Notes: generated by a model from the letters alone, not told the origin. DNA of 64,000 nt from Candidatus Harpocratesius repetitus (GCA_021498095.1 JAIZWK010000001.1:3411450-3475449); one strand, 5' to 3'; numbered from the stretch's first letter, positions 7,500 to 17,252 are shown. Numbers and translations: made by a program.

Positions 7500-9578
7500 T
7501 TAGATTCCGAAAATCTGCTCAGTTAGTTGATTAATGGGATCTACCTTTTCAAATTTTAAGATCTCACCAGTTAAACGCGCTTTTTGTAATAATTCAAGCT
7601 TTTCACTAGAAGATTTTAATTCTTGACAAAAACGATTCAATTTCTGTTGCGCTAAATAAGATTGTCCAGAAATAACATAAAAAACGGAAAAATCATTCAC
7701 ATTATTAATCAAAATGGTATAATTCTGAATTTTAATTCGATCCAAAGATTTAGCAAAAAATTCTTCACTAAAAGCATTAAAAGCGGCCATAAACGAACTG
7801 AATAGGCTTTTATCTTTTAATTTTTCCGAAAAATAATAATTATAAATTGAAATTCCAGATTCCGTATTAATCATTAATAAAAGAGGTATTTCCGGTTGGA
7901 TTTTCTCATATTCAACTTGCTTATTTGTGATTATCTGTTCCAAATTCTCTTTCAAAGATAAAAATTCAAGACATTCTAGTTTTGAAGCATTTCTTGCTTG
8001 TAACTCTTGCCAAAAATCATAATTTTCCAAAAAATGATCATATTCTTGTGAAATTCGAATGGATAAACGAGTAATCCCATATTCTTGGGTAACATGTTGA
8101 GCACGGGTCAAATTTTCCTGCGCTCTTGCCAAATTCAAATTGATCAGCTCCAATTTCGCTTGAAAAAAATATATTTCAGCCATAAGTGAAAAAGAATTTT
8201 CCTCATCTGCAATTTTTAGCAATTTAGAAAGTATGGGAGGGATATCATCCAAAAATGCAGGATCATTACTAATATACAATTGTTTTAATATAAAATCACA
8301 GTAATTTAGTAAAATTATTACCAGCAGTTCATTCACAATATTTTTTTTTTGCATTAACTCATGCAGAATTATGCCGGATTGAAATATTTTATGAGGTAGA
8401 CCCATTTTTTTTAATACAATTGCTTTTGCTGTCAAGAATCGATTGTAAATTCGTTCATTACTATTTTCTTCTGCAATTTTTTCAATTTCAAGCACACAAA
8501 GATTTGCAGCTGGGAATTTATTAGTTTCAAGTAAAATCAAAATTCTATCAAAAAGAGTTACAGTAATTTCTAAAGGAAGATTCCTTTTTCTTTGAAGAGC
8601 AAGGGTTAAATCAGAATACTGTAATGCTTTTTTAAATTTTCCCTTTTTATAATAAATTGAACTGATATTTCCTAATAACAGAGCAATTCCTCTTTGGTTT
8701 TCGATTTGGCGATTTATTTCTAATCCTTTTTCATAACTTTGCAGCGCTTTATCTAAAAAACCTTGCATTTCATAAAGATAGCCCAAATTGATGAAGTTAG
8801 TAGCTTGACCTAATTTATCGCCAATTTCTGCAAAAATAAGATTTGATTTCAATGTAAAATCAATTGCTTTTGGGTAGTATTTTTCAATTAATGAAAGATT
8901 TCCATATGCTTTCGCTAAATCTTTTTTTGTTCCAAACTTTTTACTCAACTCCAAATTGAGTTTATAAAACCTTATAGCATTTTGGATTTCGCCTGAATAC
9001 CAAGCAAAATTTCCCTTAATAGAAGTCAATTTTAGATTTCGTTTCCAATAATCTGTATTCTTATCATCGTTTTCTTCATTTTCATGATATTTGACATTCT
9101 TATTCTCTTCAACATTCGCTTTTTCTTCAATACTCTCATTATAGTCTTCCTTTTTTATATTTTGAAGATATTTTTCGCATTTCTTGATTAAATCAGGAAT
9201 TTCATCAAATTTCCCCAAATTAATTAATATTTCTAATTTAATAAGAGTAAGATCAAAAATTATTTGATTATTTGTTGTTTCTTCATATTTTTTCAAATTT
9301 TCATTAATTAAATCAAGATCTGAACCCAATTTTTTTGGAGATTCAAGATTCTGTATTTTAATTCTAAAAAATATGATTTGTTCTTCTATTGATAGACTTT
9401 TTGAATCGATATTTTCTAATAATTTTAAAACTTCCATAAATTTGCATTCTTTTCTTAGAATTTCTACCTTTTTAATTATATTCGCAATAGAAAACTGATC
9501 AGAAAGAAGTAACTCAGATTCTTGTGAAGATTCTTTTTGATTTATATGTTTTGAATGAATATAAGTGTTATTAGCCAT
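7500..9578 (-). CDS. TPR protein with C-terminal longin/roadblock-like domain
   Basis: A 692-residue cytoplasmic protein with no signal peptide. Residues about 30-530 are helical repeats of TPR type: 'AKAYGNLSLI', 'GQATNFINLGYLYEMQGFLD' and 'GIALLLGNISSIYYKKGKF' are consecutive 40-residue units. An Asn/Glu/Lys-rich insert lies near 145-170. The last 130 residues are different: 'LLMINTESGISIYNYYF', then a 'FSSFMAAFNAFSEEFF' helix and 'YTILINNVNDFSVFYVISG'. This hydrophobic strand-helix-strand pattern is seen in small longin/roadblock-type modules that are frequent in Asgard archaea and partner small GTPases. Domain assignment is by pattern, not by search. It stands alone, with about 500 bp of AT-rich DNA upstream. 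Confidence 0.75.
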   Translation of the reverse strand: MANNTYIHSKHINQKESSQESELLLSDQFSIANIIKKVEILRKECKFMEVLKLLENIDSKSLSIEEQIIFFRIKIQNLESPKKLGSDLDLINENLKKYEETTNNQIIFDLTLIKLEILINLGKFDEIPDLIKKCEKYLQNIKKEDYNESIEEKANVEENKNVKYHENEENDDKNTDYWKRNLKLTSIKGNFAWYSGEIQNAIRFYKLNLELSKKFGTKKDLAKAYGNLSLIEKYYPKAIDFTLKSNLIFAEIGDKLGQATNFINLGYLYEMQGFLDKALQSYEKGLEINRQIENQRGIALLLGNISSIYYKKGKFKKALQYSDLTLALQRKRNLPLEITVTLFDRILILLETNKFPAANLCVLEIEKIAEENSNERIYNRFLTAKAIVLKKMGLPHKIFQSGIILHELMQKKNIVNELLVIILLNYCDFILKQLYISNDPAFLDDIPPILSKLLKIADEENSFSLMAEIYFFQAKLELINLNLARAQENLTRAQHVTQEYGITRLSIRISQEYDHFLENYDFWQELQARNASKLECLEFLSLKENLEQIITNKQVEYEKIQPEIPLLLMINTESGISIYNYYFSEKLKDKSLFSSFMAAFNAFSEEFFAKSLDRIKIQNYTILINNVNDFSVFYVISGQSYLAQQKLNRFCQELKSSSEKLELLQKARLTGEILKFEKVDPINQLTEQIFGI

Positions 9579-10082
9579 TATATAAATTCCCGCTTTTTCT
9601 TTACGATAAAGTTAACAGTTAATTGATTGACATTATTGGTTTATTTCAAGACTTTACGAAATATTTTCTTCTATTTTTGATTTAATCATGAGTAAAAAAG
9701 TACTACTCTATTTGCAGATTATTGATAAGTAATAAAATTCTTCCATAAAACCATTTTATATCTATACTTTTTTATTAAAAAGCTTTAACTTTCGAACTGC
9801 AATTTAATTATTTTATTTTGTTATCTGATAATATCTCCAAGAATATTCATTATTAGATTTAAAACTAATAAAATATCTAAGAAATTTGATATTACTTAAA
9901 AATTTTAAATCATTTGGAGAAATATAAATAGAAAAGAATTAGTAATAAAAAATTAAGAATTATCAAGAAAAATAAGGAAGAAAAGAATAAAAATTGAAAA
10001 AAGTATGAAAAAATATTTTAAATTATCTGGCTCGCTGAACAAAGCCTAAAAAATAAGAGTTAAACTACTTTAGAGGTAGATG
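9579..10082. other. Intergenic region, nothing recognised
   Basis: Some 500 AT-rich bases upstream of the TPR gene and downstream of the broken PKD-type gene. It holds poly-T and poly-A runs that could serve as terminators or TATA boxes, but no conserved element, repeat or open frame I can support. Confidence 0.5.
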
Positions 10083-10903
10083 TCAATATTTCGAACCTTT
10101 TCCTAGAATTACCATTAAAATCGAAAAAAAGCATAAAAAGATGAAGATAGGATATCCAGAAATATGTCTTTGTATCACTCCGGGTTCATTTTCTGAAAGA
10201 CCACCGTCCATGATTTTCCATCCAAATGTATTGATAATGTACTGTCTGGAGTCGTTCGCAGATTTGCTATATTGTGAATTTCCAGCGTCAAATGAAATAT
10301 TAGCTTGTAAAGATAATTTCGACCTAATTTCTCACAACCCCAGAAAGTTCCGCTTAAATCAGTTGTTCTGCTTAAGTCGGGAGAATCAGTAGCGGTTAAA
10401 TTCAAATTTTCGCATCCTGCAAAATACCAGCCTGAATTTCCCAATTCCAAAGATCCCCACTGCAAAATTTCCGTTATTTTCAGTCTATCTCCGTCAAAAT
10501 CAAAACACCATCCATTAATGATTCCATTGATGATTAGGGTGTAAATACCCGGTACGGAATAAGTATGGGTGACTTCTGCCTGATTCCAGGTGTTGATAAC
10601 ATCACTGGTTCCATCACCCCAATTCACCGTAAAATTATATGTCCCAGTAGATTCTAGCGGTAATTTAATCTGGTTATTTTTACTAGATTCTCCACTTAGT
10701 AAATTTGTATTCCAAACCGATATAAAATCTTCAGAAGTAACACCTTTGAGAATGATTTGTCCGCTTCTTTGGCTTTTTTCAGCAGTCGTTGCTGTGGTAG
10801 GTTGAAAAGAAAGAGGAAATGAAAGGACACTGCTTAGGCTCCCGAGCCCGAAAAGATATAACATAAAAAGGATTTGCCATTTATTTTTCATGTATTTTTT
10901 CAT
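10083..10903 (-). pseudogene. Secreted PKD/BspA-like surface protein, frameshifted
   Basis: The main frame (10903-10175) has a signal peptide ('WQILFMLYLFGLGSL') and a PKD-like motif ('FTVNWGDGTSDVI', 'HTYSVPGIYTL'). It then has the start of BspA-type repeats ('LSGTFWGCEKL') and loses sense after 'GCEKLG'. Another frame continues with the normal end of this protein type ('FDAGNSQYSKSANDSRQYII', 'GWKIMDGGLS') and finishes with 'ISGYPIFIFLCFF' plus a basic tail at 10083, matching the sorting-like C-termini of other surface proteins here. A frameshift near 10315, probably with loss of the central repeats, explains it. It may have been a cell-surface adhesion or binding protein. Confidence 0.7.
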
Positions 10904-11122
10904 CTCATTATTTTATATTTTTTATTATTTACTTTAGCATTAATTAATTTGCGTTTAATAAATCCCAAGCCGCCGTAAAGAGATCTACTGCATTTAAGAC
11001 TCTGGTATAACCAAAATTAATTTACTGAGATGTTCTAATTTGAAATTTGTCAAATCTTTCGCATTTCTTGTTTTTTCCACCTCGAATAAGATTTTAGAAT
11101 ATTATTTTTGCTCCAGTTATAT

Positions 11123-11533
11123 TTAATATGATATTATTTCGATATTCTGAATTCGAATGAAATGGTCTGTATTCTTAGTAAGGATTCTTTTAATCCCATT
11201 AGAAATCGCAATTCCTGCAACTAAACCATCTCTAAATTCAATCTTTTTACCTTTTCTGATCAGAAAACCTAATATTTTCGCAGATTCTATTGCTGCCTTT
11301 CGTTCAAATGGTAATATTTGAAATTTCGATAATAATTCTTCTAAATGTATTTTTCTTGATTCTAATAGAGAAGGCTTTTTTTCTAATGTTTTATTTGCAT
11401 AGAGCCCCAAATAAGTTTCAAATACATTGATTTCAGTTGTATAGAGTATTTCAGATGTATTTTTCATAAGAATATTTTTGGCATCATCCTTTTTTCGAAG
11501 GATATCAATAAGGAATGTAGTATCTGCAAGAAT
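11123..11533 (-). CDS. vapC: PIN-domain toxin-like nuclease (VapC family)
   Basis: The recognisable frame begins before its first ATG. In frame upstream of 11467 lies 'ILADTTFLIDILRKK', the PIN N-terminus with its first metal-binding Asp. Later come 'NVFETYLG' with the conserved Glu, 'FRDGLVAGIA' with the third acidic residue, and 'LTKNTDHF' with the last. Length is about 137 residues, normal for VapC. No ATG, GTG or TTG precedes 'ILAD': after a TGA the codons are TTA, AAA, ATA, ATT. Translation may start at ATT or ATA, or by coupling to the antitoxin gene, whose stop codon overlaps this point. Expected activity is a Mg-dependent RNase held in check by the upstream antitoxin. Confidence 0.75.
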   Translation of the reverse strand: MLADTTFLIDILRKKDDAKNILMKNTSEILYTTEINVFETYLGLYANKTLEKKPSLLESRKIHLEELLSKFQILPFERKAAIESAKILGFLIRKGKKIEFRDGLVAGIAISNGIKRILTKNTDHFIRIQNIEIISY

Positions 11534-11538
11534 TATTT

Positions 11539-11787
11539 TTAATCACCTGGATTATATTCTGCTTTAAAATTCTTTTGAAAATTTTGTATTATACTATAAT
11601 ATTCATTATATTCGGATTGGCTCATATCTTCCCAACCTTTGGAATTGTCAAACCATTCAATTAAATTTCCTGCTGTGAAATTCAAGCATAATCGCTCAAT
11701 AGTATCTCCAAAACTTTCAGATGGCAATTTCATTTTCTTCAGAAGCATGTATACTTTTTCGGTTACTGAAATTGTTTTTGATGCCAT
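11539..11787 (-). CDS. vapB: VapB-type antitoxin (DUF217-like)
   Basis: An 82-residue protein starting 'MASKTISVTEKVYMLLKKMK' followed by 'PSESFGDTIERLC'. This is the N-terminal DNA-binding segment of archaeal VapB antitoxins of the MJ1172/DUF217 type. The acidic, aromatic C-terminal half would wrap the toxin. It ends where the PIN gene begins, so the two are almost certainly co-transcribed and translationally coupled. An alternating TATA tract just upstream of the start could hold the promoter and an autorepression site. Confidence 0.75.
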   Translation of the reverse strand: MASKTISVTEKVYMLLKKMKLPSESFGDTIERLCLNFTAGNLIEWFDNSKGWEDMSQSEYNEYYSIIQNFQKNFKAEYNPGD

Positions 11788-11829
11788 AAAAAAATAACAT
11801 CTACATATGTATATATATATTTCGAATTT

Positions 11830-12386
11830 TATTACTTAGTATTAAGTAGAATTGATACAAATGCCCAATATTTCCCTAAAACAGGTTATTCCCGTATTAC
11901 TAAAAATCTAAATGGAGATGTAATCACGAAAATTGATGGTACATTGTGTTGATTCTCTAAAAGTCCAATAACTTTATCTCAAATATTCGGATGATAGAAT
12001 GGTGCTTTAATCAGGACGATGTGCAACCGACGATTATTTTGTTAAGATATCAGTTAACGGAGATTCGCTTTCAAACGCCCACATATTGTCTTACGATGAT
12101 ATAATGCAGAAAATCAAGATTTAAGATGATTATAGATTTTATCCGTTTTTACTCCATTTTCTTTTTTTATTTAGAATATTGGATGAAAGAAAAATATCTA
12201 TAAAGAACAGGAGCCTCTAATAATACTTTTGTCTCTTATTATATTCCCCAAATTTTACTTATTCTATATACTAAAAAAGTTTCTTTCGCTTATTAGGGAA
12301 TTGTTTGTTCTTAAAATCACTATTCAAACTATGTTTCAAAACTTTTAATAGGTGTCTTGTCTTTAGTTTTCTCAGAATACATGATT
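11830..12386. other. Intergenic, with possible decayed coding remnants
   Basis: Short readable pieces occur on the + strand (for example 'YFPKTGYSRITKNLNGDVI' near 11870 and 'YFVKISVNGDSLSN' near 12030) but are interrupted by stops in every frame. They suggest a lost gene I cannot identify. Near 12210 the string 'GAGCCTCTAATAATA' also occurs next to the dispersed repeat copy at 31.26 kb. Confidence 0.35.
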
Positions 12387-12504
12387 GGGAAAGTGGTCTA
12401 GCTTGGTAACTGATTGATTTGCTCATTATGGGCAAATTAATGGCCAGATTGATACTTGACTGGGGGTCAAGTGGTCGGGTGTTCAAATCATCCCTTTCCC
12501 ACCA
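12387..12504 (+). tRNA. tRNA-Pro (GGG anticodon) with an intron in the D-arm
   Basis: The acceptor stem GGGAAAG (12387-12393) pairs perfectly with CTTTCCC (12494-12500), followed by an encoded ACCA. The anticodon stem CTTGA/TCAAG encloses CTGGGGG, giving anticodon GGG at 12462-12464. The T-arm GGGTG-TTCAAAT-CATCC is intact. The D-arm starts normally (GTCT, then AGCTTGGTA) but about 43 extra bases come before the 3' D-stem strand TGAT. Removing them gives a normal-length tRNA. The exact splice sites cannot be fixed by eye, because GATTGAT is directly repeated at both ends of the insert. Splicing by the archaeal endonuclease is expected. Confidence 0.85.
12413..12441 (+). other. Hairpin inside the tRNA-Pro intron
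   Basis: ATTGATTTGCTC pairs with GGGCAAATTAAT (12 bp, two G-U pairs) around the loop ATTAT. It forms the core of the intron and would present the splice sites just outside as bulges. A GGC bulge and a short CTG/CAG helix follow on the outer side, reminiscent of a bulge-helix-bulge but not a perfect one. Confidence 0.6.
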
Positions 12505-12640
12505 CTCTACAAATTCTGATTTTGAGCAAAAGTTAAACGATATAATGATGATATTTGAAGATATGATTTTACATATAAATTTATTAAATGAGTCAAGCGA
12601 AAAAATTCATTATTTTTGAGCTAATTATAATAACTATAAT

Positions 12641-13540
12641 ATTTTTTTCCATTTTTCAATGATGTTCAATTTCCTCTTTCAATTTTATCAATTTAAGTAA
12701 ATATTCATAAAAAATTGAACAACAAAAAAGAAGTATTATATACAAAATTTAAATTTATTTTACTATACACAATAAAGTTGATAAAGAATAAGGTATATTG
12801 CCCAGAAAATGTAAAAAAAGGAAAGGGATTATCACTTACATATTATGAAATATAGAAATGAATATTGGTGTGATTGTTATGAAAAAAGGAAGCATTTATG
12901 TCTTATTAGCAGTCTTGATGATAAGCGCTTTTGTTACCGCCCCTGGCGCAGTTTTTGCTGCAGAAGATACTGATACCATGAACTATGGTGTTGGTTCTTT
13001 GATGGTCGATTTAGACCCCCAAATGGCACGGGACAGCGCTTCAATTGATGTTATTGATCAAGTCTGTGAAGGATTGTTCGGCTATAATTTAAGCGATCCT
13101 AACTCAGCCATTATTCCAGTTCTTGCTGAAAGTTTAGGAACTTGGAATGCTGACGCCACTGAATATACCGTCACCTTAAAAGAAGGTATTACCTTCCACG
13201 ATGATACTGCTTTTGATGCAAATGATGTTAAATTCACTTTTGACCGATTGAACTATTTAATCGAAAATCGTATGACTCAAATTGCAGAATTATATGAACC
13301 TTTAGCCTCTCTTTATCCAGGTACTCCCTTACTTATTAATGAAATTGAAGTTATTGATGAGTATACAGTTAGATTCCATTTAAACTACCCATATGTGCCT
13401 TTTGTGGCTTTATTATGTTTCAGTGGTTCATATATCTTACCTGATGGTGGTTCTATTCCTGCTGAAGAATTATTAGATACTGCAACTGATGTGTTAGTTG
13501 GAACTGGCCCATACAAATATATTGAAAAAACTAATGAGTA
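12641..13540 (+). repeat. Duplicated block, copy 1 (upstream region plus 5' part of binding-protein gene)
   Basis: Nearly identical to 20862-21761: about 215 bp of non-coding leader including the TATA box, then the first 220 or so codons of the substrate-binding protein. Identity falls sharply at 'ACTAAACTATCC' versus 'ACTAAGTTGGAA'. The sharp edge suggests gene conversion or a recent segmental duplication. Confidence 0.8.
12734..12743 (+). promoter_or_regulatory. TATA box of substrate-binding protein gene 1
   Basis: TATTATATAC, about 135 bp before the start codon, preceded by an A-rich BRE-like stretch. An initiation site near 12768 would leave a leader of about 110 nt, long for an archaeal mRNA. 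The same box occurs in the duplicated copy at 20955. Confidence 0.4.
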
Positions 13541-14732
13541 TACTAAACTATCCTATTTTGCCGATTGGCATGGTGAACGTCCAGAACATTTTATAAAGAA
13601 CATTAAATTTTTATTATACAACGATACAACTGAAAAAAGTCAAGCTTTTCTTAATGGAAACTTAGATTGGGTAGATGGAATTTTACCTGAATTCTTACCT
13701 CAATTTGAAGCTTCCGACCAATTTGTTATGGGTGAACAACGACAAAGCACAGTTATCTATTATTTGGCGATGAACAACCAAAAGATAAATAAAACTATGC
13801 GCCAAGCAATCAGTTATACTTTCGATTACGATTACGTTATCAATAACTTAGCATTAGGTAATGCGGCTCGATTGACATCACCAGTTCCAGAAGGCATCTT
13901 GTATCACAATCCTGACATTGATTATTCTATCAATAATGTAACCCATGCTCGACAAATTTTAATCAATGCAGGTATCGTTAATGGTGCTGCTTATCCTGCT
14001 GATGATGATTTTGCATGGTATACTTTAGCAACAAAAAATCCAATTGCAACCTATTATTATACTTGGAACTCTGGAAATGAATTCCGAGCGGATTTAGGTG
14101 TTTTATGTGCTGATAACCTCAAGAAAATAGGCATTGCAATTACTCTTAACCCAATCACTTGGTATGAATATATAACCATACTGTTTTCTGAACCTTGGAA
14201 ATTAGAATTGTTCATGATAGGTTGGGCACCTAACTACAACGACCCAAGCGACTATATTAATTCATTTTTCTCACCAACTTCTTCATCAAATTTAGCTCTG
14301 GTAAATGACACATATTTGAATGATTTGATGAACGATGGATTAACTGAAACAGATTCAGATGAACGTCGTGATATCTATTACGAAATTCAACGCTACATTG
14401 TTGAAGATTTAATGCCATGGATATTCTTATATGTACCTTTAAGCCAAACTATCCGAAATGTTTATGTAGATGGAATCCAAGATAATCCGATGAATAAATT
14501 ATGTTTTGCGACAATGTTTTGGAACAATAGTGAAATTTCTCCCGATGATACTTCAACTGACGACACAACAAGCAATGATACAAATACTGATGATAATGCT
14601 ACTGATGATGAAAATAACTCGAATGCAAATATAACTGAGAGTATTCCAGGTTACATGATAGGATTTCTTGGTTTAATTACGTTGTTAAGTGTAACTGTTT
14701 TAATGTTAAAAAAGTGCTTTCGATCCAGCTGA
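12879..14732 (+). CDS. ABC transporter substrate-binding protein, family 5, membrane-anchored (copy 1)
   Basis: Extracytoplasmic binding protein of the oligopeptide/dipeptide (SBP_bac_5) family. I prefer the ATG at 12879 over 12858, because 'MKKGSIYVLL' begins a standard signal peptide (cleavage after 'AVFAAE') and GGTGTGAT lies five bases upstream. Family marks include 'VTLKEGITFHD', 'FDANDVKFTFDRL', 'LVGTGPYKY' and 'NKTMRQAISY'. After about 545 residues comes an Asp/Thr/Asn-rich linker, then 'SIPGYMIGFLGLITLLSVTVLML' and a basic end, which would anchor it to the membrane or serve as a sorting signal. Two paralogues follow at 15.2 and 21.1 kb, but no permease or ATPase genes are nearby. Probably feeds peptides to a transporter encoded elsewhere. 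Confidence 0.9.
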   Translation: MKKGSIYVLLAVLMISAFVTAPGAVFAAEDTDTMNYGVGSLMVDLDPQMARDSASIDVIDQVCEGLFGYNLSDPNSAIIPVLAESLGTWNADATEYTVTLKEGITFHDDTAFDANDVKFTFDRLNYLIENRMTQIAELYEPLASLYPGTPLLINEIEVIDEYTVRFHLNYPYVPFVALLCFSGSYILPDGGSIPAEELLDTATDVLVGTGPYKYIEKTNEYTKLSYFADWHGERPEHFIKNIKFLLYNDTTEKSQAFLNGNLDWVDGILPEFLPQFEASDQFVMGEQRQSTVIYYLAMNNQKINKTMRQAISYTFDYDYVINNLALGNAARLTSPVPEGILYHNPDIDYSINNVTHARQILINAGIVNGAAYPADDDFAWYTLATKNPIATYYYTWNSGNEFRADLGVLCADNLKKIGIAITLNPITWYEYITILFSEPWKLELFMIGWAPNYNDPSDYINSFFSPTSSSNLALVNDTYLNDLMNDGLTETDSDERRDIYYEIQRYIVEDLMPWIFLYVPLSQTIRNVYVDGIQDNPMNKLCFATMFWNNSEISPDDTSTDDTTSNDTNTDDNATDDENNSNANITESIPGYMIGFLGLITLLSVTVLMLKKCFRSS

Positions 14733-15236
14733 TTCAATGGACATTTCAACTTTTCTTTCATCAATCTTTAAGGCTCTTTCTTTAATTCATAATAATTAAC
14801 CTACTTTTTTCTTTTTGTAAAAACAATTACTGATCTATTGAGTTATATCGAATTTTCTAAAATATATAATAAAAGAACATAATTGATAAAGGGACAGGTA
14901 TGTTTCAATTTTACATATCTAATAGTAGTTGTAAAAATTAGAAATACAACATGGAATTATAAATACATGCACATAATTAGAGTTGAATAATTTATGCAGA
15001 TTTTTTCCAGATTCGGCATAATTACTAATTTTTTGTCAATTTTGATTAACTTTTAGCAAAATTTCAAAAAAGATTGAGGGAGAAAAAAAGTTTTATATAG
15101 AAAATGAGGAAAATTTATTATAATGCACAATAAAGTAGAGAAAAACACTATAAAACTAACAAAATGAAAAAAAGAGAAGATAACTTTTTTTTCTGTTTAT
15201 TGTGAATTAGAAATGTCGAGATTTATTGTGATTGTT
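14733..15236. other. Intergenic region between binding-protein genes 1 and 2
   Basis: The first part (about 14750-14830: 'CTTTCATCAATCTTTAAGG', then 'TTTTTTCTTTTTGTAAAA') resembles the 3' flank of gene 3 at 23085-23160 and the sequence at 3427-3490, so it travelled with the paralogues. The second part carries the promoter of gene 2. No gene seen. Confidence 0.6.
15091..15099 (+). promoter_or_regulatory. TATA box of substrate-binding protein gene 2
   Basis: TTTTATATA preceded by the purine-rich GAGGGAGAAAAAAAG, a good BRE/TATA pair. It lies about 140 bp before the start codon at 15237, the same spacing as in gene 1, although the leader sequence is different. Confidence 0.4.
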
Positions 15237-17141
15237 ATGAAAAAAGGAAGCTTTTATGTCTTATTAACAGTCTTGATGATAAGCGCTTTTGCTACCGCCC
15301 CTGCCGCAGTTTTTGCTGCAGAAGATACTGATACCATGAACTATGGTGTTAGTTCATTGGGTTACGATTTAGACCCCCAAATGGCGTGGGACACTTCTTC
15401 ATTTATAGTGATTGATCAAGTCTGTGAAGGATTGTTTGGTTATGATTTAAGTGATCCTAACTTGGCTATTATTCCAGTTCTTGCAGAAAGTTTAGGAACT
15501 TGGAATGCTGACGCAACGGAATATACAGTTACCTTAAAAGAGGGTATTAAATTTCATGATGGTTCTGATTTTAATGCATTTGATGTTAAATTTACATTCG
15601 ATCGATTGAACTATTTAATCGAAAATGAGATGACTCAGATTGAAGAATTGTATGAACCTTTAGCTGATCTATATCCAGAAAAACCTTTACTCGTCAATAA
15701 TACTGAAATTGTAGATGCATATGTTATAAAATTCCACTTAAACTACCCTTATGTACCTTTTGTGTCTTTATTATGTTTTAGCGGTTCATACATCTTACCT
15801 AATGGTGGCTCTATTCCTGAACATGAATTATTAGATACTGCAACTGATACTTTAGTTGGAACTGGTCCATACAAATACATTGAGAGAACTGACGAATATA
15901 CTAAATTAGAATATTTTGCCGATTGGCATGGTGAACGACCAGAACATTTCATAAAGAACATTGTGTTTTTATTATTCAATGATGCAACTGCCAAAAATCA
16001 AGCATTTCTTGATGGAGACTTAGATTGGGTTGATGGTTCTTTACCAGAATTCTTACCTCAATTTGAAGCTTCCGACCAATTTATTGTTAGTGAACCACAA
16101 AAAACGGCAATTATCTTGTACATGGGTATGAACAACCAAAAGATAAATAAGACTATGCGTCAAGCAATCAGCTATGCTTTCGATTACGATTATGTTATCG
16201 ATAACTTAGCATTAAGCAAAGCTGCTCGATTAACCTCACCTGTTCCAGAAGGTACCATGTATCACAACCCAGACCTTAATTATCCTAAGTTAAACGTTAC
16301 CCACGCTCGGCAAATATTGATCGATGCCGGTATTGTTAATGGAACCGTTTATCCAGTAGATGATGATTTTGCTTGGTATAATTTAGCGACAAATAATCCA
16401 ATTGCAACCTATAATTATACTTGGAATGATGGAAACTCTTTTCGTGAAGGCTTAGGCATTTTGTGTGCTGATTATCTCCAAAAAATTGGTATTGCTGTTA
16501 CTTTCAATCCAATCACCTGGGGTGAATACTTAACCTTATTGTTTATTGAACCTTGGAAATTAGAATTGTACATGTTAGGTTGGGGACCTGATTACAACGA
16601 CCCAAGCAACTTCATTAATCCATTGTTCTCACCGATATCTTCATATAATTATAATTTTGCTCAAGTAGATGATACAACTTTAAACAATTTGATGGACGAT
16701 GGATTAATTGAAACAGATCCAGATGCACGTCGTGATATCTATTACGAAATTCAACGATACATTGTTGAAGATTTAATGCCATGGGTATTCTTATATGTAC
16801 CATTATTCCAAGAGATTCATCCTGTCTATATAGATGGAATTCAAAGTAATCCAATGGGTAAGAACTATTTTGCCTCAATGTTTTGGAGCAATGATGAAAT
16901 TCCTCCCGATGATACTACAACTGACGATACTGCAACCGATGATACTACATCGGATGATACAACGATGGATAACACAACAAGCAATGATGTAAATACGGAT
17001 GATAATGCTACTGACGATGAAAATAACCCTTTTGCTAATATAATTGAAAGTATTCCAGGATACAGAGCAGGATTTCTTGGTATAATTACGTTATTAAGTG
17101 TAGCTACTTTAATATTAAAAAATCGTAATCGATTTGATTGA
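15237..17141 (+). CDS. ABC transporter substrate-binding protein, family 5, membrane-anchored (copy 2)
   Basis: Same architecture as the copy at 12879: signal peptide from 'MKKGSFYVLL' (start chosen at the ATG at 15237, not 15213, for agreement with the paralogues), family-5 solute-binding fold, Asp/Thr linker, then 'SIPGYRAGFLGIITLLSV' and 'KNRNRFD'. It is the most divergent of the three in the body. Its linker has about seven DDTxT-like units, against three or four in copy 1 and eleven or so in copy 3. Differences cluster in segments expected to line the ligand pocket (for example 'IVSEPQKTAI' versus 'VMGEQRQSTV'), suggesting different peptide or sugar preferences. A complete transposase follows, tail to tail. 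Confidence 0.9.
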   Translation: MKKGSFYVLLTVLMISAFATAPAAVFAAEDTDTMNYGVSSLGYDLDPQMAWDTSSFIVIDQVCEGLFGYDLSDPNLAIIPVLAESLGTWNADATEYTVTLKEGIKFHDGSDFNAFDVKFTFDRLNYLIENEMTQIEELYEPLADLYPEKPLLVNNTEIVDAYVIKFHLNYPYVPFVSLLCFSGSYILPNGGSIPEHELLDTATDTLVGTGPYKYIERTDEYTKLEYFADWHGERPEHFIKNIVFLLFNDATAKNQAFLDGDLDWVDGSLPEFLPQFEASDQFIVSEPQKTAIILYMGMNNQKINKTMRQAISYAFDYDYVIDNLALSKAARLTSPVPEGTMYHNPDLNYPKLNVTHARQILIDAGIVNGTVYPVDDDFAWYNLATNNPIATYNYTWNDGNSFREGLGILCADYLQKIGIAVTFNPITWGEYLTLLFIEPWKLELYMLGWGPDYNDPSNFINPLFSPISSYNYNFAQVDDTTLNNLMDDGLIETDPDARRDIYYEIQRYIVEDLMPWVFLYVPLFQEIHPVYIDGIQSNPMGKNYFASMFWSNDEIPPDDTTTDDTATDDTTSDDTTMDNTTSNDVNTDDNATDDENNPFANIIESIPGYRAGFLGIITLLSVATLILKNRNRFD

Positions 17142-17252
17142 TTTATATGTTTTTATTTCAATTTTCGTGACATTTTTTTATCAGTTCCCAATGAAATAAT
17201 GTTTTTTACATTTTCTTTCCTTCCTTTTTTGTTTCAGTCGAAATTTGAAGAT

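Noticed and set aside
12419..12619. Short + strand frame over the tRNA
   Set aside because: Its first quarter is tRNA-Pro sequence, and the remainder is low-complexity.
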